A stretch of 64,000 nucleotides of DNA, from positions 2,826,001 through 2,890,000 of the forward strand of contig NZ_CP063779.1 in the NCBI RefSeq assembly GCF_021596945.1, given 5' to 3'. Source of the stretch: Mongoliitalea daihaiensis. GTDB taxonomy: Bacteria; Bacteroidota; Bacteroidia; Cytophagales; Cyclobacteriaceae. The position numbers and the translations under genes are program-made. Within the stretch, counting starts at the first letter, position 1; each line of letters opens with the position of its first letter. Of this stretch, positions 36,908 to 46,493 are shown piece by piece. A model generated the notes under the pieces. It was not told where the DNA came from and did no database searches. It worked only from the letters and a program-made list of their open reading frames with translations.

Positions 36908-37261
36908 CTTATAGGTCCATTTGAGAAACGTAGATGAAAGTTAGTTTTTTTTCTTGGTTTATAGGGGTATAATTTTCAGTTTTTGTATATCCGCTTTCAT
37001 ACCAGTAGCCATTTGTGTTTTTTGATGAAGCTTATTTCAATCAGCTGTAGTGGGATGATTCTTTTGGCAAAAGGGTTAATATATGTGCTGATGAGGTATA
37101 CAAATTTTTAAAAAATAAATTGGAATTGCAGGATTGAAGCGTATCTGACAGTTATTCTAAGGATAAAGAATAATTGAGCTAAAGTTGGTTTTATTTTTGC
37201 GAAGAAGAAATTTAAACTACATAAAATCCTATCTTTGTCTTTTTGAATTTAACTACTTGGC
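36908..37261. other. 354-bp divergent intergenic region
   Basis: AT-rich gap between divergent proC and the GT4 gene. I see no gene or strong hairpin. TATCTTTG at 37230-37237 matches the -7 consensus TAnnTTTG, 24 bp before the GT4 start codon. Confidence 0.5.
37230..37237 (+). promoter_or_regulatory. -7 promoter box for the polysaccharide genes
   Basis: TATCTTTG is an exact TAnnTTTG match, 24 bp upstream of the GT4 ATG. The nearest TTTG upstream (37196-37199) is spaced too far, about 30 bp, for a standard -33 box. Confidence 0.42.
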
Positions 37262-38434
37262 ATGCCTAAGCTGATACGTCTTACAACGGTTCCTTTATCT
37301 TTAAAACTTCTTCTTTCCGGTCAAATGCGTTTTATGAAAGATCAAGGGTGGGATGTGCTCATGGTCAGTTCAGATGGGAAGGAGCTATCGCAAGTAATTA
37401 AAAATGAAGGATGTAGACATGAGGTAATCCCTTTTACAAGACAAATCACACCTTTCAAAGATTTATATTGCTTGTGGTTGCTATATAAACTCTTTAAAAG
37501 AGAAAAGCCTGACATTATTCATTCCCATACCCCCAAGGCTGGGTTATTGGCGATGGTAGCCGGAGCACTCGCTGGGGTAAAAATCAGAATTCATACACTG
37601 GCAGGTCTTCCCCATATGGCAGCCTCTGACAATAAAAAAGCACTTCTTGAGATGGCTGAAAAATGGACTTATCGCTATGCAAGTGAGGTTTGGCCAAACG
37701 CATATTCGCTGAAAAATTTAATTCTAGAAAAAGGATGGGTAGGGGAACGAAAAATAAGGGTTATTGGAAAGGGTTCCTCCAACGGTATTGATTTAAAAAA
37801 ATTCAGTAGAGAAGCTTTGGCAGAGAATCACTTGGTAGCAGCGACGATGCGTATGACGCCTGGTGAAAATGAATTCATCATAATCTGTATTGGCAGATTG
37901 GTCAAAGACAAGGGCATTGAAGAATTGGTTGAAGCTTTTTTACAATCTCAAATCATAAAGCATTCCAAATTGGTTTTATTAGGAGCATTTGAACAGGAAC
38001 TGAATCCGATTTCGGATGAGGTAATGCGTAAAATCTCTGATCATCCCAAAATTGTTCAAATAGACTGGACGGACCATGTCGCACATTACTTAGCCCTAGC
38101 GGATTTAGTCGTTCATCCTTCCCACAGAGAAGGATTCCCCAACGTACTTCTGGAGGCTGGTGCAATGCAGGTTCCAATCTTGTGTTCTGATATCCCGGGC
38201 AATACAGATATCGTCCAAAATCGTAAAACGGGATTGGTTTTTCCAGTAAAAGATATTGAGACATTGAAGCAAGGTTTAGAGTTTGCTTTTGTCAAACGTG
38301 ATTTCATGCAGGAGCTTGCCGATCAATTGTATCAACAAGTAGTTGAAAATTACAATCGGAGGAACATTCAGCTATTCTATCGTGAAGCTTATGAGGAGCT
38401 TTTATCCGCCAATCCGGCGAAAGATTTATTCTGA
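37262..38434 (+). CDS. family 4 glycosyltransferase
   Basis: A 390-residue GT-B glycosyltransferase, cytosolic and membrane-associated. N-terminal domain: 'DVLMVSSDGKEL' and 'PDIIHSHTPKAGLLAMVAGAL'; C-terminal donor-binding domain: 'IICIGRLVKDKGIEELVEAF', 'HREGFPNVLLEAGAMQVPILCSD' with the E-x7-E motif. The architecture suits polysaccharide or LPS sugar transfer. It heads a block with two nucleotide-sugar enzymes, so all three probably serve surface glycan synthesis. Confidence 0.88.
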   Translation: MPKLIRLTTVPLSLKLLLSGQMRFMKDQGWDVLMVSSDGKELSQVIKNEGCRHEVIPFTRQITPFKDLYCLWLLYKLFKREKPDIIHSHTPKAGLLAMVAGALAGVKIRIHTLAGLPHMAASDNKKALLEMAEKWTYRYASEVWPNAYSLKNLILEKGWVGERKIRVIGKGSSNGIDLKKFSREALAENHLVAATMRMTPGENEFIIICIGRLVKDKGIEELVEAFLQSQIIKHSKLVLLGAFEQELNPISDEVMRKISDHPKIVQIDWTDHVAHYLALADLVVHPSHREGFPNVLLEAGAMQVPILCSDIPGNTDIVQNRKTGLVFPVKDIETLKQGLEFAFVKRDFMQELADQLYQQVVENYNRRNIQLFYREAYEELLSANPAKDLF

Positions 38435-38503
38435 GGTTAAGGCAGATTTAAGTTGAATTTGTGTTAATTTGTAGGCAGGAAAAAATTTATAAGCATTAAT
38501 TAT

Positions 38504-39562
38504 ATGAAATATTTAGTGACCGGTACAGCCGGATTTATAGGCTTCCATGTAGCCAATAAACTTTTAGCAAGAGGAGAAACAGTCGTAGGTCTAGATGTGA
38601 TCAATGATTATTATGATGTAAATCTAAAGTTTGCAAGATTGGCTTATGCAGGGATATCCAAAGAGGATGTACTCGCCAATAACAAAGCTGTATCTTCCAA
38701 GCATGAGAATTACTCTTTTGTAAAATTGGATTTGGCAGATTCCCAAGGGTTGATGAAGCTTTTTGAAGAAGAACAATTTGATGTAGTCATTAACTTAGCG
38801 GCACAAGCTGGTGTTAGATATTCATTGATTAACCCTTCGGCTTACGTGGAGTCCAATATTGTTGGTTTCGTGAATATTTTGGAAGGATGTAGACATCATG
38901 GGGTGAAACATTTGGTTTATGCTTCTTCAAGTTCGGTATACGGAGCGAATGAGACTATGCCATTTTCTACATCAGATAATGTGGATCATCCGCTAAGTTT
39001 GTATGCAGCCTCCAAAAAGTCTAATGAGTTGATGGCACATACTTATAGTAATTTGTTTCAACTACCAACAACAGGCTTACGATTCTTTACAGTATACGGA
39101 CCATGGGGAAGACCTGATATGGCTTTGTTTTTATTTATTGAAGCTATTACGAAGGGAGAACCCATTGATGTATTTAATTTTGGTAAAATGAAACGTGACT
39201 TCACGTATGTAGATGATATTGTAGAAGGAATTATTAGAGTAGCTGACCGTCCAGCTCGGAAAAATGAGTCTTGGACAGGTGCAGATCCAGACCCAGGAAG
39301 CTCTTATGCTCCCTATAAAATCTATAATATTGGTAACTCACAGCCAGTGGAGCTCATGGATTATATTGGAGCGTTGGAAAAAGCTTTAGGTAAAGTTGCT
39401 GTAAAAAATATGTTACCTCTTCAGGCAGGAGATGTACCCGCTACTTATGCAGATGTAACAGATTTGATGAGAGACACAGGTTATAAGCCCGATACAACTG
39501 TGGAAGAAGGTGTTGCAAAGTTTGTAGAATGGTACAAAGAGTTTTATAATAAAGAGCTTTGA
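38504..39562 (+). CDS. NAD-dependent epimerase, UDP-glucuronate 4-epimerase-like
   Basis: A 352-residue extended SDR enzyme: '[15 protein letters not shown]' nucleotide motif, '[22 protein letters not shown]', '[15 protein letters not shown]', the catalytic Tyr-x3-Lys in '[14 protein letters not shown]', and '[16 protein letters not shown]'. That last block marks UDP-glucuronate 4-epimerases, which make UDP-galacturonate for surface polysaccharides. Lies 69 bp after the GT4 gene and 51 bp before rfbB. Confidence 0.88.
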   Translation: MKYLVTGTAGFIGFHVANKLLARGETVVGLDVINDYYDVNLKFARLAYAGISKEDVLANNKAVSSKHENYSFVKLDLADSQGLMKLFEEEQFDVVINLAAQAGVRYSLINPSAYVESNIVGFVNILEGCRHHGVKHLVYASSSSVYGANETMPFSTSDNVDHPLSLYAASKKSNELMAHTYSNLFQLPTTGLRFFTVYGPWGRPDMALFLFIEAITKGEPIDVFNFGKMKRDFTYVDDIVEGIIRVADRPARKNESWTGADPDPGSSYAPYKIYNIGNSQPVELMDYIGALEKALGKVAVKNMLPLQAGDVPATYADVTDLMRDTGYKPDTTVEEGVAKFVEWYKEFYNKEL

Positions 39563-39613
39563 TGTCCCAAAGGAGCAAAGACATTGTGATCTTACAAATC
39601 AAAAGATAAATAC

Positions 39614-40663
39614 ATGGGAAAAAATATTTTGATTACTGGAGGAGCTGGATTTATCGGCTGTCATGTCGTACAGTTGTTTGTGAATAAGTACCCAGACTAC
39701 AAAATCATTAATTTGGATTGCCTCACCTATGCTGGTAATTTGGAGAACTTAAAGTCAATTGAGGCTAAACCGAATTATGTTTTTGAAAAGGTGGATATTC
39801 AAGATGAGGATGAATTGAAGCGGGTATTTGAAAAGCATCAGGTCACCGATGTAATCCACCTAGCAGCAGAATCCCATGTGGATAGATCTATTACTGATCC
39901 CTTGGCTTTTGTCAAAACGAATGTGATTGGCACGGTCAATCTTTTAAATGCTTCAAAAACGTATTGGAAAGATTACGAGCAACATTTATTTTACCATGTT
40001 TCCACAGATGAGGTATATGGCTCACTAGATCATGGGGGATTTTTCTTAGAAACTACTCCGTATGACCCACAGTCACCTTATTCAGCTTCAAAAGCATCCT
40101 CAGATCATTTTGTGCGAGCCTATGCCAATACATATAAGCTCAAAACAGTCATTACTAATTGTTCAAATAATTACGGCCCAAATCAATTTCCTGAAAAATT
40201 AATACCACTGTGTATTCACAACATTAGAAATAATAAACCACTACCAGTATATGGGAAAGGAGAAAATATTAGGGACTGGTTGTTTGTGGTAGATCATGCA
40301 CGTGCGATTGATGTAGTATTTCATCAAGGTAAGCCAAATGAAACTTACAATATAGGCGGATTTAATGAGTGGAAGAATATAGATATTGTACGCCTACTTT
40401 GTAAGAAAATGGATGAAAAGTTGGGTAGAGAGATAGGTACATCAGAGCAATTGATTACATATGTGAAAGACAGAGCAGGTCATGATTTACGCTATGCTAT
40501 CGATGCAAGCAAAATCCAGTCTGAACTAGGCTGGGAACCAAGTCTTCAATTTGAAGAAGGTATCGAAAAGACGATCGATTGGTACTTAGCTAACGAGGAA
40601 TGGTTGGAAAATGTCACTTCAGGCACTTATCAGAAATATTATGAGGACCATTATGGTGCTTAA
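39614..40663 (+). CDS. rfbB: dTDP-glucose 4,6-dehydratase
   Basis: Makes dTDP-4-keto-6-deoxyglucose, the precursor of rhamnose and related sugars. 349 residues: 'ITGGAGFIGCHVVQLF', 'NLDCLTYAGNLENL', 'AAESHVDRSI', 'STDEVYGSL' with catalytic Thr-Asp-Glu, 'YSASKASSDH' with Tyr-x3-Lys, 'NCSNNYGPNQFPEKLIPL' and 'DWLFVVDHARAI'. The partner genes rfbA, rfbC and rfbD are not in the window and must lie elsewhere. Ends at a strong hairpin. Confidence 0.94.
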   Translation: MGKNILITGGAGFIGCHVVQLFVNKYPDYKIINLDCLTYAGNLENLKSIEAKPNYVFEKVDIQDEDELKRVFEKHQVTDVIHLAAESHVDRSITDPLAFVKTNVIGTVNLLNASKTYWKDYEQHLFYHVSTDEVYGSLDHGGFFLETTPYDPQSPYSASKASSDHFVRAYANTYKLKTVITNCSNNYGPNQFPEKLIPLCIHNIRNNKPLPVYGKGENIRDWLFVVDHARAIDVVFHQGKPNETYNIGGFNEWKNIDIVRLLCKKMDEKLGREIGTSEQLITYVKDRAGHDLRYAIDASKIQSELGWEPSLQFEEGIEKTIDWYLANEEWLENVTSGTYQKYYEDHYGA

Positions 40664-40664
40664 T

Positions 40665-40703
40665 AAATGAAAAGAGACCATTTAAAATGGTCTCTTTTCA
40701 TTT
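40665..40703. terminator. bidirectional Rho-independent terminator between rfbB and pyrE
   Basis: A perfect 19-bp inverted repeat with a one-base centre, 'AAATGAAAAGAGACCATTT' and its complement. A and T runs lie inside the stem ends, so it can serve both convergent genes. Confidence 0.85.
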
Positions 40704-40707
40704 ATAT

Positions 40708-41352
40708 TCATGGGTTCCAACTAGCAGGATCTTTTCTCCATTCTACTAGGGATGCTAATGTTTCATCATTGATATAATCATTTGCCAATGCTTGGGGCAA
40801 CATAGAAGAATAATCACTTAGGCAAACTAAGGGTACCTTTGCTTCTTGAAAATTTGATTTAGCAAGCTCAAAACCATATGTGAAGATAGCGAGCATGCCT
40901 AAAACCTCAAATCCGGCATTTCTTAAATCTTGAACCGCTTTTAAAGAAGAGCCGCCTGTCGATACCAAATCTTCAATAACTACTACTTTTTGTCCTGGGG
41001 TAACTTTTCCTTCAATCATATTTTCCATGCCATGCCCTTTGGGTTTGGACCGAACATAAAGAAAGGGAAGATTCAGTTCTTCTGCAATTAGGGCTCCCTG
41101 TGGGATACCAGCGGTTGCTACCCCTGCAATACTTTCTGTGGAAGGAAACTTTTCCTTAATGATCGTGCACAAGTGATTTTTGATGAGGGATCGAATCTCT
41201 GGAAAAGAAAGTGATAATCTATTATCGCAATAGATAGGAGACTTCCATCCTGAAGCCCATGTGAAAGGTTTTTCAGGTTGAAGTCTGATAGCTTCAATCT
41301 CCAATAATTTAGATGCTATTTCAGCTGCAATACGTTTGTTGAAAATTTCCAT
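40708..41352 (-). CDS. pyrE: orotate phosphoribosyltransferase
   Basis: Transfers PRPP ribose-phosphate to orotate in pyrimidine synthesis. 214 residues: 'FTWASGWKSPIYCDNR' substrate region, 'GVATAGIPQGALIAEEL', and the PRPP-binding motif 'KVVVIEDLVSTGGSSLKAV'. Complete. Single gene, divergent from the NUDIX gene at 41455 and convergent with rfbB. Confidence 0.95.
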   Translation of the reverse strand: MEIFNKRIAAEIASKLLEIEAIRLQPEKPFTWASGWKSPIYCDNRLSLSFPEIRSLIKNHLCTIIKEKFPSTESIAGVATAGIPQGALIAEELNLPFLYVRSKPKGHGMENMIEGKVTPGQKVVVIEDLVSTGGSSLKAVQDLRNAGFEVLGMLAIFTYGFELAKSNFQEAKVPLVCLSDYSSMLPQALANDYINDETLASLVEWRKDPASWNP

Positions 41353-41454
41353 GAACCAAAAATAAGCTATAAATTTTTCCTAGGTATTGTGAGTAGATGA
41401 TTTTTTTATGCATTTTTGATTTTATCATTTCAACCCCCAAGCAAACTAATTTCT

Positions 41455-42126
41455 ATGAAGATTTTTGTTAATGATAAGCCACTCGATTTGATAAGTCCTA
41501 CAGAGTTTCCTACTGAACGAACTTTCGAATGTATTTTTGAATCTCCTATCGATCTGCCTTTAGCGGTGGAATTGTTTGACGATGTACTGATCACAAACCC
41601 ATCCAAAGACTTTATTATTCGGTTGTTATACATTCTAAGAACTCGGAAATTGAAAAATTTAGATTCGGTGACCATCGTTGCAAATGATAGTGAGGAGTTA
41701 AAATCATTTATTAAAAGTAGGTTTACAGTAATTAAAGCGGCAGGGGGTGTAGTTACCAAAAAAGACAAAGTTTTGTTTATTTACCGATTAGGAAAGTGGG
41801 ATTTACCAAAAGGTAAGTTTGATAAAGGAGAGAGTCCTGAAGAATGTGCCGTACGTGAGGTGGAAGAAGAATGTGGCGTGAAGGTCCGGATTACTCGTAA
41901 AATCTGCAAAACTTGGCATACGTATACGCATAATCGAAAGAGTATTTTAAAGAAAACCTATTGGTTTGAAATGGACCTTGTGTCTGATGAAGGGTTAAAA
42001 GCTCAAAAAGAAGAAGGGATAGAAGAAGTGAAATGGTTGAATCATCAAGATGCTAAGATTGCGCTGGTCAACTCCTATCCGTCTATGCGATATTTATACA
42101 AGAAGTTTTTAAAAGTGAAGGCTTAA
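41455..42126 (+). CDS. NUDIX hydrolase
   Basis: A 223-residue protein with a C-terminal NUDIX domain (about 92-215). The NUDIX box 'GKFDKGESPEECAVREVEEE' begins at residue 120 and fits G-x5-E-x7-REUXEEXGU. The N-terminal 90 residues form an extra domain I do not recognise. 'KTYWFEMDLVSDEG' suggests a nucleoside polyphosphate or sugar-nucleotide substrate. The ATG at 41455 was chosen; an upstream TTG is unlikely. Overlaps the coaD stop tail-to-tail by 4 bp. Confidence 0.88.
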   Translation: MKIFVNDKPLDLISPTEFPTERTFECIFESPIDLPLAVELFDDVLITNPSKDFIIRLLYILRTRKLKNLDSVTIVANDSEELKSFIKSRFTVIKAAGGVVTKKDKVLFIYRLGKWDLPKGKFDKGESPEECAVREVEEECGVKVRITRKICKTWHTYTHNRKSILKKTYWFEMDLVSDEGLKAQKEEGIEEVKWLNHQDAKIALVNSYPSMRYLYKKFLKVKA

Positions 42127-42584
42127 GATTCTAAATCATAAGGTAAATATTCGTTGACGTTTATCTCAAATTTGTGAACCTCACGAATAATAGTAGAAGT
42201 AATAGCAGAGTACTGAGGAGAAGTAATCAAAAACACAGTTTCTAAATCTTTTTTCAGTTTTCGATTCATTTGTGAAATGGTATTTTCATATTCAAAATCT
42301 GTGGTATTTCTAAGACCTCTTAATAAAAAATCCGCTCCTATTTTTTTTGCAAGGCTTGAGGTGAGTTCGTTGTATACCAAGACTTTGACTCTCGGTTCAT
42401 TTTCATACACAGATTCTATCTTTTTGACCATCAAGTCAATGTCGAAGTATCTGTTTTTTTTTGAAGAGTTATAGCCAATGCCAATGATGATTTCATCAAA
42501 CATTTTCAAGCCACGCATCACAATATCATGATGTCCATTGGTGTATGGGTCAAAAGAACCTGGGAAGATGGCTATTTTTTTCAT
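42123..42584 (-). CDS. coaD: phosphopantetheine adenylyltransferase
   Basis: Fourth step of coenzyme A synthesis: ATP plus 4'-phosphopantetheine to dephospho-CoA. 153 residues: 'FPGSFDPYTNGHHDIV' with the nucleotidyltransferase T-x-G-H motif, 'LLRGLRNTTDFEYE', and 'ITSTIIREV', the ISSTxxR equivalent. Complete. It follows the DUF3822 gene by 7 bp, the usual Bacteroidota pairing. Confidence 0.95.
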   Translation of the reverse strand: MKKIAIFPGSFDPYTNGHHDIVMRGLKMFDEIIIGIGYNSSKKNRYFDIDLMVKKIESVYENEPRVKVLVYNELTSSLAKKIGADFLLRGLRNTTDFEYENTISQMNRKLKKDLETVFLITSPQYSAITSTIIREVHKFEINVNEYLPYDLES

Positions 42585-42591
42585 TCATTGA

Positions 42592-43419
42592 TTAATTAAA
42601 AATCCAAGAGGACTCAAATATACCTGTTTGCTTAAATTCATCTGCTCCTTGATGGTATAATTGATTACAAACGGGTACGGTGATTTTTATATTTTTAAAA
42701 TACTCAGTTCCCCAAGAGACTGGTAGTTTATTGAATTCACTTTCAAAAATGGTTAGCCTAAAGAGCTTGGGGTCAAAAGATAACTTGTGAGCGATTCCAT
42801 AAATATATTGTAGAATGATTTGCTCTGTAGTGGCTTCAAATCGATTGAAAAGGACTAATTCTTGATCTTTAAATGCAGCTAGGTAAAGGAAATTGGTTTG
42901 AATGCTTACCCAGATTTCTTGATTTAGTAGGTTAAACTTTTCCTTCAAAGCTAAACTTAAAAAGGAGGCTGCTGCATGATGTAAGGTTACTTCTTGTTTA
43001 CCCGACGAAAGCAGTTGTGCGACTTCCTGCGGAATTGCTCCGATTAGTTGTAAATTATTACTTTCAAGACTTGTATTGAAACTTACATGATCTTGTAAGG
43101 TAGGGCTAGCAAAGTGAAGGAAAGTATCATTTTGAGCAGGTTCATAAATAACTCCAGGAACTAAAGCAAAAAATTCACTGTGGTAATATACGGACAACGG
43201 TAAATCCTTGCTAAAAATAGGTAGGGAGGTAACTGCTTTGATGACTGCTTGGATATTTTTTTTAACCTCCCAGTGTACACCTAATATTTGATTGTTTTTA
43301 TCATTCAAGAAAAGCACATACAGATGATTATACAAAACAAGCGATAAACTTGACACATCAAGTGTATCAAATTTATCGCTTAATGACTTTCCTGTCGTAT
43401 TTTTAATGGTAGTATACAA
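42592..43419 (-). CDS. DUF3822 family protein
   Basis: A 275-residue cytosolic protein of DUF3822, a Bacteroidota family conserved next to coaD. Short landmarks: 'LSLVLYNHLYVLFLND', 'FFALVPGVIYEPAQ' and 'LYLAAFKDQELVLFNRFEA'. It shows two repeated ASKHA/actin-like-sized halves, but the function is unproven. It starts 2 bp after the 193-residue gene's stop. Confidence 0.8.
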   Translation of the reverse strand: MYTTIKNTTGKSLSDKFDTLDVSSLSLVLYNHLYVLFLNDKNNQILGVHWEVKKNIQAVIKAVTSLPIFSKDLPLSVYYHSEFFALVPGVIYEPAQNDTFLHFASPTLQDHVSFNTSLESNNLQLIGAIPQEVAQLLSSGKQEVTLHHAAASFLSLALKEKFNLLNQEIWVSIQTNFLYLAAFKDQELVLFNRFEATTEQIILQYIYGIAHKLSFDPKLFRLTIFESEFNKLPVSWGTEYFKNIKITVPVCNQLYHQGADEFKQTGIFESSWIFN

Positions 43420-43421
43420 GA

Positions 43422-44003
43422 TTACTCCCAGTTACCTGAAGTAGAAGAATCCGTTCTAGATCCAACTCTCAATGCCTTCTCCTTATTGTTTGCTCTTCTT
43501 TTTGGATTGATTGGATCTGGATCTCTAATTTCAAATACACCGATTTGACGCTGTGAACGCTCTACTTTATCGGCAAAAAACTCAAATTCTTTTCCTCCAG
43601 AACCTGGTACAATGTGAAGGTTTTCAAGGTTGAAATTAGGGTATCTTCTTTCGTTGAACAAAGAGTCCATTACACCTACAGATCCTAATGTATCATAAAA
43701 AACAGTTGTTTCTTCTTTTCCATAGGCTAGAAGCTTGGTCTCCTCTCTTCTTTGCACCAACCAAATTTTACCATCTTCAATAAATTTTCTTAATTCATCC
43801 CATTTGCCGGCGTATTCACCATGAGTCGCAACATAAGCAATCTGCGCATCTCGGAGCATTTGAAGTTTCTCAATTATTCTAGATTCTGTGGCAGCAATTC
43901 TTTTTTCTTCCTGCATCACATTGTCTACGCTTTTGTATAACATAAAGCCTAGGCCGAGGGCACCTAGAAGGAATACGATCGATAAAATTTTAGTTAGCGT
44001 CAT
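43422..44003 (-). CDS. membrane-anchored hypothetical protein
   Basis: A 193-residue protein with one N-terminal transmembrane helix (about 5-24), then a helical 'RIIEKLQMLRDAQIAYVATHGEYAGKWDEL' region (quoted in part) and a polar, basic C-terminus. 'QIAYVATHGEYAG' resembles the early part of pilin-like pseudopilins, but I see no prepilin peptidase motif. Conserved upstream of DUF3822/coaD. Function unknown. Confidence 0.68.
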   Translation of the reverse strand: MTLTKILSIVFLLGALGLGFMLYKSVDNVMQEEKRIAATESRIIEKLQMLRDAQIAYVATHGEYAGKWDELRKFIEDGKIWLVQRREETKLLAYGKEETTVFYDTLGSVGVMDSLFNERRYPNFNLENLHIVPGSGGKEFEFFADKVERSQRQIGVFEIRDPDPINPKRRANNKEKALRVGSRTDSSTSGNWE

Positions 44004-44056
44004 TTGTTGGATTAATTTAATCTATTGAATAAGGTTGATGGTTTGATTTCGAGTTG

Positions 44057-44560
44057 CTATTTTATGTAATTATTTTCAAAATTAAAATATCCTTTCCACT
44101 TTAACACTTCATTCAGCTCATTTATTTCCCAAAAAAGGCGGTGTTTTTCTGTTTTTTTTATGAAATGTAATTTTTCGAGGTTCAAATAAGCAATTTCTGT
44201 GATCAGTTGTTTGTCATTTTCCAATTCGGGATCTTTCCCCAATTTTAATTCACCACCTATTGCATGTACTTCAAAATATAATTCAACTGCATGGAGTGGC
44301 TCATCAAGGTATTCATAGATACACAAGAAATTGCCAACATCCACGATAAGACCTGTCTCTTCCAAAAACTCTCTTTTTAAATTGTCTCTTGCATTTGATC
44401 CAAACTTCATTCCACCACCGGGAACATTCCAGAAATAGCGTCCTTCCGCCATTCGATGTTTGATTAAGAGAATCGTTTCGTCTTTGATCAGGACGCCATT
44501 AACCCTTGTTCTTAATCTGTTTCCAAACTTCTCCACTATTTCTGTTTCCAAATCTCTCAT
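44057..44560 (-). CDS. NUDIX hydrolase
   Basis: A 167-residue NUDIX protein. The box 'GGGMKFGSNARDNLKREF' continuing LEETGL fits the consensus. Preceding 'RYFWNVPGGG' is typical of small-molecule pyrophosphohydrolases (ADP-ribose or nucleotide type). Substrate not predictable. It lies 21 bp from the divergent RecD-like helicase gene, so the two share a very short promoter region. Confidence 0.88.
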   Translation of the reverse strand: MRDLETEIVEKFGNRLRTRVNGVLIKDETILLIKHRMAEGRYFWNVPGGGMKFGSNARDNLKREFLEETGLIVDVGNFLCIYEYLDEPLHAVELYFEVHAIGGELKLGKDPELENDKQLITEIAYLNLEKLHFIKKTEKHRLFWEINELNEVLKWKGYFNFENNYIK

Positions 44561-44581
44561 ATATGCCGTAGCTTCGTATCA

Positions 44582-46018
44582 ATGATTCCACAAGATAAAG
44601 CATCTGTTCCGCTTCCCTCAATTCTGTTAAGGAAAAATTTTCCTTTTGAGCCAACTGCGGGCCAAGCTAAGTTTTTTGTTAAAATGGACGTTTTTTTAGA
44701 AAAAAAGGAATTACCCATTCAGGCTTTTGTACTCAAAGGCTTTGCAGGAACAGGAAAGACCTCTGTTTTATCCAGTTTGGTTCGTGTCCTTCCTAGGTTT
44801 CAAAAAAAATCCATGTTACTAGCTCCTACGGGTAGGGCTGCCAAAATAATGGCGAATTATTCTGGAAAATCTGCTTTTACTATACATAAAATTATTTACA
44901 AGCCTAAAGGTGAGGCGGGTGATCTTGGTCAAGGATTCGAATTACAAAAAAATTACAATCAAGACACTGTATTTATTGTAGATGAATCGTCTATGCTTGC
45001 AGATGAAGTAAGCTTCGGTCGAAGTTTACTTGCTGATTTGATTAAATTTGTGTTTCAAGTTCCCAGCAATTCTTTGCTTTTTGTTGGGGATACTGCACAA
45101 TTACCTCCGGTAGGTTCATTGTTGAGTCCCGCCTTAGATCCTTCCTATTTGCAACGATATTTCCGTCTCAAAGTAGACTCCTTGGAAATGACTGAGGTAA
45201 TGCGTCAGCAACTGGATTCTGGTATTTTATTCAATGCAACTGCTTTGAGAAATCTATTAAAACAGGACCAACTGCATATTCATTTTGTCACGAAGGGATT
45301 CAGTGATTTTTTTAAAATGACTGGTGAACGTTTGGAAGACGGTCTCAGATATGCCTATGATAAATATGGAATAGAGAATACCACCATTATCACACGATCC
45401 AACAAATCAGCTGTTCAATATAATCAGTACATTCGTCAAGTGATTCATTTTTACGAAGATGAAATTTCCGCAGGTGACCTGTTGATGGTGGTCAAAAACA
45501 ATTACACTTACATGGCTGATTCCGAGCTTGTGAATTTTATTGCGAATGGTGATTTTGTGGAAATTATTAAAATCCGTTCTTTTGAAGAACTGTATGGCTT
45601 AAGATTTGCTACTTTAGAGTTACGCTTAATCGATTATCCAGATGAACCTTACTTTGAAGCAAAAGTTATCTTAGATACCTTGCACAGTCCTTTGCCTTCT
45701 TTAAGTGTAGAGCAATACCGATCGTTGTATCAACAGGTCTCTGAGGATTATCTGGATGTAGCGAATGTTACAGAGCGTAAAGAATTAATTAAAAAAGACC
45801 CGTATCTTTCAGCATTACAAATTAAATTTGCATATGCTTTGACATGTCACAAGTCCCAAGGAGGGCAGTGGGATGCGGTTTTTGTTGATCAAGGCTATTT
45901 GACGGACGAAAAAATCAACGAAGAGTTTGTTAGATGGCTTTATACGGCACTTACGAGGGCAAAAAAAGAAGTATTTCTAGTAAACTTCCATCAGAAGTTT
46001 TACGATATTAGTGTATAA
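44582..46018 (+). CDS. RecD-like ATP-dependent DNA helicase
   Basis: A 478-residue superfamily 1B helicase. Motif I 'GFAGTGKT' (53-60), motif II 'FIVDESSM' (131-138), motif III 'LLFVGDTAQLPPVGS', motif VI region 'YALTCHKSQGGQWDAVFVD' and 'WLYTALTRAKKEV'. It lacks the long N-terminal extension of RecD2 and has no RecB or RecC neighbours. A DNA-repair or recombination role in the cytosol is likely. Confidence 0.9.
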   Translation: MIPQDKASVPLPSILLRKNFPFEPTAGQAKFFVKMDVFLEKKELPIQAFVLKGFAGTGKTSVLSSLVRVLPRFQKKSMLLAPTGRAAKIMANYSGKSAFTIHKIIYKPKGEAGDLGQGFELQKNYNQDTVFIVDESSMLADEVSFGRSLLADLIKFVFQVPSNSLLFVGDTAQLPPVGSLLSPALDPSYLQRYFRLKVDSLEMTEVMRQQLDSGILFNATALRNLLKQDQLHIHFVTKGFSDFFKMTGERLEDGLRYAYDKYGIENTTIITRSNKSAVQYNQYIRQVIHFYEDEISAGDLLMVVKNNYTYMADSELVNFIANGDFVEIIKIRSFEELYGLRFATLELRLIDYPDEPYFEAKVILDTLHSPLPSLSVEQYRSLYQQVSEDYLDVANVTERKELIKKDPYLSALQIKFAYALTCHKSQGGQWDAVFVDQGYLTDEKINEEFVRWLYTALTRAKKEVFLVNFHQKFYDISV

Positions 46019-46042
46019 TAAATTAAACCAAATATAGTAACC

Positions 46043-46432
46043 ATGAAAAAGTATTTTCTATTAATGGTCATGATGATCACAGCTGTGGCAGTTCAGGCTC
46101 AAAGTGATTCAAAAGGTGCAGTGATTAGTTTTAAAGAAAAATCAATCGACTTTGGTGATATCACGCAAGGGGATAAGGTAGAGCACGTGTTTCTTTTCGA
46201 AAATACGGGAGATACGCCTTTAGTGATTTCTAATGTTGCCGTAACTTGTGGTTGTACTGCTCCAAGTTGGCCGAGACAACCTGTAGCACCAGGTTCTTCC
46301 GCTGAATTGAAGGTCGTATTTAATTCTGCGGGTAAAATGGGTAAGCAAAATTCAGTAATAAGAATTTACTCGAATGCTTCTGAGCCAATCGAAAAAGTAT
46401 CATTGATTTCCAATGTCAAGCCAAAAGCTTGA
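46043..46432 (+). CDS. DUF1573 secreted protein
   Basis: A 129-residue exported protein: signal peptide ending 'AVAVQAQ', then an Ig-like beta-sandwich with 'EHVFLFENTGDTPLVISNV' and 'VTCGCTAPSWPRQPVAPG', the DUF1573 signature (Cys-Gly-Cys-Thr). The family is periplasmic or surface-located and common in Bacteroidota; the role is unknown. Follows the helicase by 24 bp and ends at a clear terminator. Confidence 0.88.
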   Translation: MKKYFLLMVMMITAVAVQAQSDSKGAVISFKEKSIDFGDITQGDKVEHVFLFENTGDTPLVISNVAVTCGCTAPSWPRQPVAPGSSAELKVVFNSAGKMGKQNSVIRIYSNASEPIEKVSLISNVKPKA

Positions 46433-46457
46433 AATAAAGCATAAAAAACCAGTGAAT

Positions 46458-46490
46458 AGCCCCGAAAGTATGTTGCTTTCGGGGCTTTTT
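46458..46490 (+). terminator. Rho-independent terminator
   Basis: An 11-bp stem AGCCCCGAAAG/CTTTCGGGGCT with a 7-base loop, followed by TTTT. It closes the DUF1573 gene. Confidence 0.9.
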
Positions 46491-46493
46491 CAT